Assembly (NCBI RefSeq): GCF_020991375.1
Contig: NZ_JAJLQZ010000006.1
Location: 186,001 to 250,000, forward strand
Source of the DNA: Glycomyces amatae
Lineage (GTDB): Bacteria; Actinomycetota; Actinomycetes; Mycobacteriales; Micromonosporaceae
Direction of reading: 5' to 3'
DNA length: 64,000 bases
Shown here: piece by piece, positions 34,334 through 42,775 of the stretch
How positions within the stretch are numbered: the stretch's first letter is position 1
How the letters are laid out: every line of letters begins with the position of its first letter
Notes under the pieces: generated by a model
The model's database searches: none
What the model was told of the DNA's origin: nothing
What the model saw: the letters and a program-made list of their open reading frames with translations, nothing else
Translations under genes and position numbers: made by a program

Positions 34334-35444
34334 TCGCACCGCGGCGGCCGCGCCCCTGCTGAAGCTCCGCGGCCTGGAGCAGGTCTTCGACACCAAGAAG
34401 GGCCCCGTCGCCGCCGTCGGCGGCGTCGACCTGGAGGTCAGGGCCGGGAAGGTGCTGTGCCTGGTCGGCGAGTCCGGCTGCGGCAAGACCACCACGGCCC
34501 GCGCGGCCGCGGGCATCACCCGGCCGACCGCCGGGGCCGTCGAGTTCCGCGGGAAGCCCCTCGCCGACATGACCGCGGGCGAGCGGACCGCCTACCGGCG
34601 CGCCGTCCAGTACATCCACCAGGACCCGTACGCGGCCCTCAACCCCACGCGCACCGTCGCCTCGACGCTCACCGCGGGCCTCAAGCGCCACGGCCTGGTG
34701 AAGAACCGCGCCGAGGCCCGCGCGAAGGCCGCCGAGCTCCTCCGACTCGTCGACCTCACCCCGCCCGAGTCCTACCTCGACTCCTACCCGCACCAGCTCT
34801 CGGGCGGCCAGCGCCAGCGCGTCAACGTCGCGCGCTCGCTCGCCATGGACCCCGAGCTGCTCATCTGCGACGAGTCGACCTCCATGCTCGACGTCTCCAT
34901 CCGCGTCAGCCTGCTCAACACCCTCGGGCGCCTGCGCGACGACCTCGACGTGGGGTTCCTGTTCATCACGCACGACCTCGCCGTCGCGAAGTACTTCGCG
35001 TGGGACGGCGAGATCGCGGTGATGTACCTCGGGAAGGTCGTCGAGCACGGTCCCACGCCCGAGGTCATCGGCAACCCGCAGCACCCGTACACGAAGGCCC
35101 TCATCGGCGCCGTGTGCGAACCGGACCCCGACCTCGCGCGGGCCAACCAGGCCGCCGAGCAGCTCCGCTCGGCCGAGATCCCCTCCCTCACCGACCTCCC
35201 CGCGGGGTGCGCCTTCCACCCCCGGTGCCCCGCGTACGAGCCGGGCCTGTGCGACGCGGCCGAACCGGCCCTCGAGCGCACGGGCGCCGGCGGCCGCCGC
35301 GTCGCCTGCCACGTCGTGGCGCGCGGCCGGCGGACCGACGACCGGACGCTCACCCTCGACGCCGTCCCCGGCTCGCGGCGCCCCGCCCCCACCGGGGCGG
35401 CCGACGATCCAAACCAGACCACGGGAGCGGCATGGTCGGCCTGA
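34326..35444 (+). CDS. Peptide-type ABC importer ATPase, DppF/OppF type
   Basis: Seen: 372 residues; the ATG lies within the last codons of the previous ATPase gene, and AGAAGGAGAA is the ribosome site. Walker A GESGCGKTTTARAA, Q-loop YIHQDPYAALNPT, signature LSGGQRQRVNVARSLAMD, LLICDESTSMLDVSI (Glu of Walker B present), switch His FITHDLAVAKYFAW. The C-terminus has the CAFHPRCPAYEPGLC cysteine cluster. With the 33287 ATPase it makes the heterodimeric motor. The last 13 bases overlap the start of the 62-residue membrane protein. Confidence 0.92.
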   Translation: MSDRTAAAAPLLKLRGLEQVFDTKKGPVAAVGGVDLEVRAGKVLCLVGESGCGKTTTARAAAGITRPTAGAVEFRGKPLADMTAGERTAYRRAVQYIHQDPYAALNPTRTVASTLTAGLKRHGLVKNRAEARAKAAELLRLVDLTPPESYLDSYPHQLSGGQRQRVNVARSLAMDPELLICDESTSMLDVSIRVSLLNTLGRLRDDLDVGFLFITHDLAVAKYFAWDGEIAVMYLGKVVEHGPTPEVIGNPQHPYTKALIGAVCEPDPDLARANQAAEQLRSAEIPSLTDLPAGCAFHPRCPAYEPGLCDAAEPALERTGAGGRRVACHVVARGRRTDDRTLTLDAVPGSRRPAPTGAADDPNQTTGAAWSA

Positions 35445-35620
35445 TCGCCCGCGCGGGGCTCGCGTTCGGGGTCCTGCTGACCCTGGCCGCCGGGCTCCTC
35501 CTGCTCCTCCTGGAACACGGCACCCCGGAGTCCGCCGTCAGCGCGCTGACCGTCGGCATCGGAGTGTTCCTCATCCTCATCACTTCTCTCGCCCTCTACA
35601 TCGAAAGGAAACGGCGATGA
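35432..35620 (+). CDS. 62-residue two-helix membrane protein inside the ABC operon
   Basis: Seen: ATG at 35432 with GGGAG 5 bases upstream. The frame overlaps the end of the dppF-like gene by 13 bases and shares ATGA with the solute-binding protein start. Two hydrophobic helices (LIARAGLAFGVLLTLAAGLL and VGIGVFLILITSLALYI) are joined by EHGTPESAVS, and the chain ends ERKRR. The overlaps on both sides and the ribosome site argue that it is translated. No family recognised. It could be an accessory subunit or stabiliser of the importer. Confidence 0.7.
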   Translation: MVGLIARAGLAFGVLLTLAAGLLLLLLEHGTPESAVSALTVGIGVFLILITSLALYIERKRR

Positions 35621-37401
35621 CCTCTCAGCGATTCGAGCTCAGCCGACGCAACCTCATGCAGGCGGTCGGCCTCGGCGCCGGCGCCGTTGCGACCACCTCC
35701 GTCCTCGGCGCCTGCCAGGCCGACAGCGGCGGCGACGGCGACGGCGCGAGCGGCAAGTTCGTGTACGTGTACCCGTTCGACACCTCCGTGGAGCACTACA
35801 ACGCGGCGCTGAACACCGGCGTGCTGCTGACCGCCGCCCCCGTGGCGGAGCTGTTCATCCCCCGCTGCGCGATCCTGAACTGGGAGACCCTGGAGTGGGT
35901 CCCGCAGCTGGCCGAGTCCGTCGCGCTCGACGGCACCACCCTGACGATCAAGCTGCGCTCGGGCGTCAAGTGGACCGACGGCGCCGACGTCACCGCCAAG
36001 GACGTCGCCGGGACGATCTACCTGCAGAAGCTGAACGCCGCGCAGGGCACCATCGGCTGGGACCAGCTCGTGTCGGCCACCGCCGACGACGACACCACCG
36101 TCACCGTGACCTACTCGGAGGTGTTCACCGGCGTCGAGCACGGCGCGCTCAAGGCCCAGGTGCTCCCCTACGCCCGCTACGGCGCGTGGATGGACGAGGC
36201 CCAGGGCCTGGTCGAGGCCGGCGAGGTCCAGGGCGGGACGGGCCAGGTGGCCCTGGCCGAGAAGATCGCGGCCGAGGACTTCCTCGACGAGGACTTCATC
36301 TCCTGCGGCGCCTACAAGTTCGACCAGATCGGCGAGACCGTCATCACGATGTCGGTCCACGAGGACGGGCTGTTCGCCGACCAGGTGAAGTTCTCCACGG
36401 TCGAGGTCCAGAAGGGCGACAACGCGGCGTCCGTGCAGTTCCTGCTGTCGTCCGAGGTGGACTACTCGACGCAGGTGCTCGGCGCGACCGACCGCTCGAC
36501 GATCGCGGGCGTCGACGGCCTGAAGGAGCTGTCGACCCCCGGCTACGACGGCATCGGCCTGATGCTCAACGAGGGCCGGTTCCCCGAGTTCGCCGACGCG
36601 GACGTGCGCAAGGCGCTCATGTACGTCTTCGACACCGAGGTCATCGGCGAGATCGCCAAGGGCGCGGGCGGCTACTACATCCCGGCGACCTACACGGGCC
36701 TGCCGGACCCGCACGCCGAGGGCCTGTTCGACGACGTCGAGCTGGAGTATTACACGGTCGACCACGCCAAGGCGCAGAGCCTGCTCGAGGGCGCGGGCTG
36801 GACGAAGGAGTCCGACGGCTGGCACAAGCCGGACGGCGAGCTGGCCGAGTACACCATCATCGGCGTCGAGGGCTGGACCGACTTCTCGCTCTCGGGCGAG
36901 CAGGCGGCGGGGCAGCTGACCGAGTTCGGCCTGAACGTGTCCTACGAGAACGTCCCCGCCGACAACCCGTGGGGCATCTGGGGCGCCGGCGACTTCGACA
37001 TCGCGGTGCGCCAGTGGGCCAACCCGTTCGTGCCCTACGTGTACGGCTCGTGGCAGATGACCTGGTTCACCGACAACTCGCAGACCGCGGACGCCCCCGG
37101 CATGGGGGTGCCGACCGCCGAGGTCGAGACGGCCTCGCTGGGCACGGTCAACGTCGACGACCTGTACCTGGCGTCCCAGAAGGGCACGGAGGAGGAGCAG
37201 GCCGAGGCCAACAAGACCCTCGGCATCGTCTTCAACGAGACCCTGCCGCGCCTGCCGCTGTTCCTGAACCAGCGCGTCAGCTACGCCATCGAGGGCGAGC
37301 GCGTGAAGTCGGTCGACCCGGGCGAGTACGAGCTCAACGACATCTACTTCGACAACCCCGTCATGATCCGCATCCTCGAGGGCGGCATCGAGCCCGCGTA
37401 A
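35617..37401 (+). CDS. Family 5 extracellular solute-binding lipoprotein of the ABC importer
   Basis: Seen: 594 residues from an ATG that overlaps the previous stop (ATGA). The signal is Tat-type with a lipobox: SRRNLMQ, then a hydrophobic stretch to SVLGAC, so the protein is probably folded before export and then lipid-anchored. The mature chain follows SBP_bac_5: WVPQLAESVALDGTTLTIKL (LAESW-like), LRSGVKWTDGADVTAKDVA, then FADADVRKALMYVFD, and a C-terminal NETLPRLPLFLN region. Binds the imported ligand outside the membrane and delivers it to the permeases. Ligand class (peptide, opine, glycoside) not readable. Last gene of the operon, followed by a strong terminator. Confidence 0.93.
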   Translation: MTSQRFELSRRNLMQAVGLGAGAVATTSVLGACQADSGGDGDGASGKFVYVYPFDTSVEHYNAALNTGVLLTAAPVAELFIPRCAILNWETLEWVPQLAESVALDGTTLTIKLRSGVKWTDGADVTAKDVAGTIYLQKLNAAQGTIGWDQLVSATADDDTTVTVTYSEVFTGVEHGALKAQVLPYARYGAWMDEAQGLVEAGEVQGGTGQVALAEKIAAEDFLDEDFISCGAYKFDQIGETVITMSVHEDGLFADQVKFSTVEVQKGDNAASVQFLLSSEVDYSTQVLGATDRSTIAGVDGLKELSTPGYDGIGLMLNEGRFPEFADADVRKALMYVFDTEVIGEIAKGAGGYYIPATYTGLPDPHAEGLFDDVELEYYTVDHAKAQSLLEGAGWTKESDGWHKPDGELAEYTIIGVEGWTDFSLSGEQAAGQLTEFGLNVSYENVPADNPWGIWGAGDFDIAVRQWANPFVPYVYGSWQMTWFTDNSQTADAPGMGVPTAEVETASLGTVNVDDLYLASQKGTEEEQAEANKTLGIVFNETLPRLPLFLNQRVSYAIEGERVKSVDPGEYELNDIYFDNPVMIRILEGGIEPA

Positions 37402-37532
37402 GGATGCCCGGCCCGCTCCCCGAGACCGCTGCTCGACCTCGGGGGGCGCCGAACTCGGCGGCGGGGGTGGTCCCCAGCCCCGTCCCGTAGCCGCGCATGA
37501 CCGAGGCGGGTCGACGCGCGGCGAACGAGAGA

Positions 37533-37571
37533 AGCAGGGCCCCGGCCGGTGAACCCGGCCGGGGCCCTGCT
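37533..37571 (+). terminator. Terminator of the ABC importer operon
   Basis: A 17-bp perfect stem (37533-37549 with 37555-37571, loop TGAAC), 132 bases after the operon stop codon. Confidence 0.85.
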
Positions 37572-37668
37572 GTGTGCGTGCGGGAGGGCGGCTCCGGCGC
37601 CCGCGGGCCCCGCCTGCGGGTGGACCCGGCCCCGTGCGTCCGAGCCCGCCGCGGCGGGCGCGGGAGAC

Positions 37669-37711
37669 GAACCGAGGGGCCCGGCCGCGCAGCGGCCGGG
37701 CCCCTCGGTTC
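37669..37711 (-). terminator. Terminator of pknB (strong hairpin)
   Basis: A 20-bp perfect stem (37669-37688 with 37692-37711, loop GCA) only 8 bases past the pknB stop. It lies in the convergent gap with the ABC operon; the remainder of 37402-37718 shows nothing else. Confidence 0.85.
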
Positions 37712-37718
37712 GTTCCGG

Positions 37719-39623
37719 CTAGTTTCCGCTCTCGCAATCCGGGTCGAGGACCGGGTTGCACTCATCGTCCGAGGTGGTCTCGTCGTCACCGCCTCCGCCG
37801 CCGTCGTCCGCGGCGGGCACGATGGTGATCGTCGATCCGGGCTCGACCGCGGTACCGCTGGTGAGCTGGCCGTCCGGGCCCGAGACGCTCTCGATGGTCG
37901 TCGCCTCGGGGTCGCCGTCGATCTGGGCGTTCAGGCCGAGCCCGCTGAGCGCGGCCTGGAGCTCGGCCGGGGTGCTCGACGCGTCCCACTGGACCAGGAC
38001 GCCCTGGGCGGTGATGGTCACCGTGCGCCCCTCCTCCTCGGTCGAACCCGCACCGGGGTCCTGCGCGTAGACCACGCCGGGAGTGCCGCCGTCGTTGCCC
38101 CAGACGACCTCGGCCTCGAACCCGGCGCCGTTGAGCGTCTCGATCGCGGAGTCGACGGTCCTCTCGGTCACGTCCGGCACCTGGCTCTGGCCGCCGGCCG
38201 AGACGGTCAGCGTCACCACGGTCTGGACGTCGACCTCCTCGCCGGCCTCCGGATCCTGATTGAGGACCGTGCCCGGTTCCTCGGTGCTGGCGACCTCGTT
38301 CTTCTCGACCTTGAGGTTGGCCTCCTCCAGGGTCGCCTCGGCATCCTCATAGGTCTCGTCCACGACCTCGGGGACGGTCACCTTGTCGGGCGCCTGCACG
38401 ACGGTGAGGGTCACGAGGGTGTCCTGGTCGACCTCCTCGTCGGGGCCCGGGTCCTGGGCGCTCACCTTGCCGATGGCGGTGTCGTTCGGGTCGTCGGTCT
38501 GCTCGTACTCCACCTCGACTCGGAGGTCCTTGGCCTTGACCAGCTCGACGGCCGTCGCCTCCTCCTCGCCTATCACCCCCGGCACGGTCACCATCGCAGC
38601 CTCGTTCATCATCCGCGATATCCCCCAGGCCGCCGCAGTCACCGCGACCAGCGCGAGGACCACGCCGAGGGCGATGAGCCACGGGCGCCGCTTGCTCGAG
38701 GAGGTGGCGATGGGCCGGATCGGGGCGGTCGAGTCGGCGTCGATGATCTGGGTGCGGGCCTCGGCGCTCATGACCGCGGGGGCCATGACGGCCTGGCCGC
38801 GGGCGGCGCGGATGAGGTCCTCGCGCATCTCGCCCGCCGAGTGGTACCGGTTCTCGGGGTTCTTCGCGAGGGCCTTCATGATCACGGCGTCGACGGACGC
38901 CGGGATGGCCGGGTTGAGCTCCGAGGGCGGACGGGCCTCCTCGCGGACGTGCTGGTAGGCCACGGAGACGGGGTTGTCGCCGGTGAACGGCGGGTGCCCC
39001 ACCAGGAGCTCGTAGAGGACGCAGCCGACGGCGTAGACGTCGGAGCGGGCGTCGACGGTCTCGCCCCTCGCCTGCTCGGGCGAGAGGTACTGCGCGGTGC
39101 CGATGACCGCGCTGGTCTGGGTCATGGTGGCCTGGCCGCTGGCCAGGGCCCGGGCGATGCCGAAGTCCATGACCTTGACCTGGTTGGTGTCCGAGAGCAT
39201 CACGTTGCCGGGCTTGACGTCCCGGTGGATGATGTGGTGCTTGTGGCTGAAGTCCAGGGCCGCGCACATGTCGGCGACGACCTCGCAGGCGACGGCCGGG
39301 TCGAAGCGGCCCTCGGCGATCAGGACCTCCTTGAGGGTCCGGCCGTTGACGAACTCCATCACCATGTAGGGGATGCCGCCCTCTTCGCCGGTGTCGAAGA
39401 CCGCGACGATGTTGGGGTGGTTCAGGGAGGCGGAGTTCTGGGCCTCGCGCCGGAAGCGGATGAGGAACGACTCGTCGCGAGACAGGTCAGCCCGCAGCAG
39501 CTTCACCGCCACGTCGCGGCCGAGTCGCAGGTCGCGGCCACGGTGGACTTCAGCCATCCCCCCGTAGCCGATGACCTCGCCGATCTCGTATCTGCCGCCC
39601 AGCAGGCGGGGCTCTGTCGTCAT
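37719..39623 (-). CDS. pknB: PASTA-domain Ser/Thr protein kinase PknB
   Basis: Seen: 634 residues. Hanks kinase domain 10-275 with glycine loop, K41, HRDVKPGN at 133-140 and DFG at 153-155; the activation loop TQTSAVIGTAQYLSPEQ offers Thr sites. One membrane helix (about 314-336), then four extracellular PASTA repeats (about 345-409, 413-476, 480-540 and a weaker one at 541-604), ending in an Asp/Gly-rich tail with two cysteines. PASTA repeats bind muropeptides or lipid II, so the kinase couples wall status to growth and division by phosphorylating cytoplasmic targets. Last gene of the kinase/elongation locus; follows pknA by 73 bases. Confidence 0.96.
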   Translation of the reverse strand: MTTEPRLLGGRYEIGEVIGYGGMAEVHRGRDLRLGRDVAVKLLRADLSRDESFLIRFRREAQNSASLNHPNIVAVFDTGEEGGIPYMVMEFVNGRTLKEVLIAEGRFDPAVACEVVADMCAALDFSHKHHIIHRDVKPGNVMLSDTNQVKVMDFGIARALASGQATMTQTSAVIGTAQYLSPEQARGETVDARSDVYAVGCVLYELLVGHPPFTGDNPVSVAYQHVREEARPPSELNPAIPASVDAVIMKALAKNPENRYHSAGEMREDLIRAARGQAVMAPAVMSAEARTQIIDADSTAPIRPIATSSSKRRPWLIALGVVLALVAVTAAAWGISRMMNEAAMVTVPGVIGEEEATAVELVKAKDLRVEVEYEQTDDPNDTAIGKVSAQDPGPDEEVDQDTLVTLTVVQAPDKVTVPEVVDETYEDAEATLEEANLKVEKNEVASTEEPGTVLNQDPEAGEEVDVQTVVTLTVSAGGQSQVPDVTERTVDSAIETLNGAGFEAEVVWGNDGGTPGVVYAQDPGAGSTEEEGRTVTITAQGVLVQWDASSTPAELQAALSGLGLNAQIDGDPEATTIESVSGPDGQLTSGTAVEPGSTITIVPAADDGGGGGDDETTSDDECNPVLDPDCESGN

Positions 39624-39696
39624 CGCGTTTTACGTCCTCGTGTTCCGTTCATCGCGGATTGATTCTAATCGCTGCGGGTGGCCCGAAAGCCCGCTA

Positions 39697-40995
39697 TCAG
39701 TCACAGTCGTCCCTCAGGCAGGTGCCGAGGCCGGGCCCGTCGCCGGTGTTCTGTCCGGGGTCGTCCGAGGGGGTCTCCTCGGCGGTCGGGGAGGCGTCCT
39801 CGTCGACGCCCTCCTCGGTGGCGGTCTGGTCGGCGTCCCCGGTCTCGCCCTCCAGGGGCTTGCCGCCGTCGTTCAGCTGGAGCAGCACCAACACGATAGC
39901 GCCCGCGACGACCAGGGCCGCCACGCCCACGAGGACGCCCATCAGGGTCTTGTTCCGTCCCGGTTGGGACGCCGGGGGCGGCCCCGCGGTTCCCAGGTCG
40001 ATGCCCGGGGGCGGCGGGGAGCCCGGCGGCGGGAACTGCGGGGAGGCCTGCGGCGGCTCGGCGACGCCCGCGGGGGGCCCGCCCATGCTGACCACGCCGG
40101 CCCGCTGCGGGAGCTGGCCCACGGGGGGCATGACCGAGGTCGAGGGGGGCGCGCCGGCACCGCTCGAATCGACGGCGGTGCGCGCGAACGCGGCCATCTC
40201 GCCGCCGGTGGCGAACCGCTGGTGCGGGTTCTTGGTCATGGCCCGCTCGACGAAGGCCCGCACGCCCGGCGGGATGTCCTGCGGCAGCGGCGGGGCGGGG
40301 GTGCGCACGTGGTGGAGCGCCAGCTCGATGGGGTTCTCGGCCTGGAAGGGCCGGTGCCCGGTGAGGCCGTGGAAGGCCACGACGCCGAGCGAGTACATGT
40401 CGGAGGAGGGCAGGACGCCGGTGCCCTCGGCCTGCTCGGGGGCGATGTAGGAGGCGGTGCCCATGACCGCGCCGGTCTGGGTGAGGTCCCCCGAGGCGCC
40501 GGAGCGGGCGATGCCGAAGTCGGTGAGGACGGCCTGGCCGTCCCGGTCGCGGACGAGGATGTTGCCGGGTTTGATGTCGCGGTGGATGATCCCGCGGTCG
40601 TGGGCGTGCTGGAGGGCCTCGGCGGTGGCCGCGATGACGGGCATGAGCTCGCGGGCGTCGATGCGGCCGCGCTCGGCGATGAGGTCGGCGAGGGACTTCC
40701 CCTCGATGAACTCCATCACGAGGTAGGCGGTGGTCTCGCCGCTGGGCAGCTCGGCGTTGCCGAAGTCGTGGACGTTGACGATGTGCGGGTGGGTGAGGGC
40801 CGCCACGGTCTTCGCCTCGGCGGCGAAGCGCTTCCCGAAATCGGGCTCGCTCAGCAGGGAGGGCAGCATGGCCTTGAGGGCCACGGTCCGCTCGAGCACG
40901 GTGTCCTCGGCCCGCCAGACCTCGCCCATGCCGCCCACGGCAATGCGTTCGCGCAGGCGATAGCGTTGCCCGAGGAGCATTTCGGGGCTCAACAC
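39697..40995 (-). CDS. pknA: Ser/Thr protein kinase PknA
   Basis: Seen: 432 residues from a GTG at 40995 five bases after GAGGAG; the adjacent TTG codon would also suit. Kinase domain 12-270: glycine loop VGGMGEVW, K41, HRDIKPGN at 138-145, DFG at 159-161, activation loop TQTGAVMGTASYIAPEQ. Then a Pro-rich region, one membrane helix (351-373) and an acidic extracellular tail with two cysteines and no PASTA repeat, as usual for PknA. Works with PknB on wall-growth substrates. A 316-base gap separates it from pbpA, so it may have its own promoter. Confidence 0.94.
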   Translation of the reverse strand: MLSPEMLLGQRYRLRERIAVGGMGEVWRAEDTVLERTVALKAMLPSLLSEPDFGKRFAAEAKTVAALTHPHIVNVHDFGNAELPSGETTAYLVMEFIEGKSLADLIAERGRIDARELMPVIAATAEALQHAHDRGIIHRDIKPGNILVRDRDGQAVLTDFGIARSGASGDLTQTGAVMGTASYIAPEQAEGTGVLPSSDMYSLGVVAFHGLTGHRPFQAENPIELALHHVRTPAPPLPQDIPPGVRAFVERAMTKNPHQRFATGGEMAAFARTAVDSSGAGAPPSTSVMPPVGQLPQRAGVVSMGGPPAGVAEPPQASPQFPPPGSPPPPGIDLGTAGPPPASQPGRNKTLMGVLVGVAALVVAGAIVLVLLQLNDGGKPLEGETGDADQTATEEGVDEDASPTAEETPSDDPGQNTGDGPGLGTCLRDDCD

Positions 40996-41311
40996 GGCGT
41001 CTCCTCATTTCTTCGGGAGTGATCGGCTCCGGGGGGATCGACGCTTCAGTCTACTGGCAGGGCGCCCGGTGACCGTCCTGCGAACACAGGGGCCGGAGCC
41101 GTCGCACCGTCTCAAAGGATCCACGTTCGGACGGCCGATCGGGTTGCCCTGTCAGCGGATCTTGAGGAAACCGTGTCGTTTCCGTGTTGTTCCGTCCACC
41201 TGGAAGCGTTCTCTCGCACGGAACGTAAGGCGGCGCACACGGTTGTGAGGGCCGTCATGCGCGAGAGCGCGCCGGCGCGGCCTCAGGCCTCCCGGCCCGC
41301 GGCCCCGCCCC
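40996..41311. other. Gap between pbpA and pknA
   Basis: No gene or clear hairpin seen. A less GC-rich stretch near 41160-41210 (AGGAAACCGTGTCGTTTCCG, an imperfect dyad) lies about 170-210 bases upstream of pknA and could hold a promoter for pknA-pknB. Confidence 0.4.
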
Positions 41312-42775
41312 TCACTCGGACCCGCCTTCGAGCACCTGCTCCATGAGGTCGCCGGAGATCTCGGCGGCCTTGGAGGAGGCGCCGTCGCCGTAGGAGTCGA
41401 GGAACACGCAGACCGCGACGGCGGGCTCGCCGTCGTCGTCCATGGCCCAGCCGTGGAACCAGCCGTGGTCGGGTTCGGTGTTGTTGTTGGAGTCGGAGTG
41501 CTCGGCGGTGCCGGTCTTGCCGCCGACGGTGTAGCCGTCGACCGCGGCCGCCGAGCCGGTGCCGCCGTCGACGACGGCCTCCATGATGATCTGGAGCTCC
41601 TGGGCGGTGTCGATGTCGATGACGCGGCCCTCGGAGTCCTCGCCGCCCTTGTCGACGGTGTCGCCCTCGGAGTCGGTCAGGTGGTCGATGAGCTGCGGGT
41701 TCATCCGCTCGCCCTCGTTGGCGACGGTCGCGGCGATGAGGGCGTTCTGGAGCACGGTCTCGCGCACCTCCTGCTGGCCGATGCAGGCCTGGGCGCGGAA
41801 GGCCTCGGCGGAGATGTCGCCGGTCTTGGAGGCCACGGTCGGCAGCGGGGTCTCGAACTCCTCGCCGAAGCCGAAGGCGTTCGCCGTCTCGGTGATCTGC
41901 TCGGCGCTCAGCTCCTCGACGCACAGCTTCGCGAACGTGGTGTTGCACGAGCGCGCGAAGGCCTCTTCAAGCGTCAGCTCCTCCTCGGGGCACTGGTTGT
42001 TCGAGTTGGTGATCTCGTGGTCGGTGTCGGGGGCGGTGTAGCCGTTCCCTGCCGGGACCATCGAGTCGGCGCTGCCGCCGTTCTCGATGAACGCGGCGGC
42101 CACGACGGTCTTGAAGGTCGAGCCGGGCGGGAAGAAGTCCGAGCGGGTGCGGTCCAGGCCCGGGTTGTCCTCGTCGTTGTCGAGGGCCTCCTTGGCGGCG
42201 GTGGCGGTGTCGCCGTTGTTGGAGGAGATGTCGGTCGGGTTCCAGCCCGGGTAGGAGGCCTCGGCGAGGATGCGGCCGGTGCGCGGGTCGAGGACGACCG
42301 CGCCGCCCTGCACTCCGGTGGCCTCGAGCGCGTCGTAGGCGGCCCGCTGGAGGTCGGCGTCGAGGGTGGTGACGACGTTGCCGCCGGGCTTGCGCTCCTT
42401 GGCGACCGTGGCCCAGAAGTCGTCGAAGGCCAGCAGGGAGCTGGTGCCGTTGAGCAGGTCGTTCTCGGCGAACTCCATGTTGCTGGAGCCGTAGTTGATC
42501 GACTTGAAGCCCGTGATGTTGCCGAAGTAGTCGCCCTCGGGGTATTCGCGCATGTAGTCGTAGGAGCCGCCGTCGGTGGGGACGGACTGGGCGATCACCA
42601 CGTCGCCGGCGAGGATCTCCCCGCGCGGGACCTCGTACTCGGACATGAGGGTGCGGGCGGTGACGAGGCCCTGGTAGTCGTCGTGGTGGAAGAAGCTCAC
42701 CCAGGTGGCCTGGGCGATGAGGGCGCCCAGCAGGATCAGCGCGATGACGCCCATGCGGCGCAGGGCCGGGTTCAT
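41312..42775 (-). CDS. pbpA: Class B penicillin-binding protein PbpA
   Basis: Seen: 487 residues from the ATG at 42775, coupled to rodA by an ATGA overlap. One N-terminal membrane anchor (MGVIALILLGALIAQATW), a short dimerisation region with YDYMREYPEGDYF, then the transpeptidase domain with PGSTFKT (nucleophile S219), SCN (276-278) and KTGT (420-423). Monofunctional DD-transpeptidase that crosslinks new peptidoglycan strands polymerised by the adjacent RodA. This length and gene position are those of the actinobacterial PbpA, not FtsI. Confidence 0.95.
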   Translation of the reverse strand: MNPALRRMGVIALILLGALIAQATWVSFFHHDDYQGLVTARTLMSEYEVPRGEILAGDVVIAQSVPTDGGSYDYMREYPEGDYFGNITGFKSINYGSSNMEFAENDLLNGTSSLLAFDDFWATVAKERKPGGNVVTTLDADLQRAAYDALEATGVQGGAVVLDPRTGRILAEASYPGWNPTDISSNNGDTATAAKEALDNDEDNPGLDRTRSDFFPPGSTFKTVVAAAFIENGGSADSMVPAGNGYTAPDTDHEITNSNNQCPEEELTLEEAFARSCNTTFAKLCVEELSAEQITETANAFGFGEEFETPLPTVASKTGDISAEAFRAQACIGQQEVRETVLQNALIAATVANEGERMNPQLIDHLTDSEGDTVDKGGEDSEGRVIDIDTAQELQIIMEAVVDGGTGSAAAVDGYTVGGKTGTAEHSDSNNNTEPDHGWFHGWAMDDDGEPAVAVCVFLDSYGDGASSKAAEISGDLMEQVLEGGSE

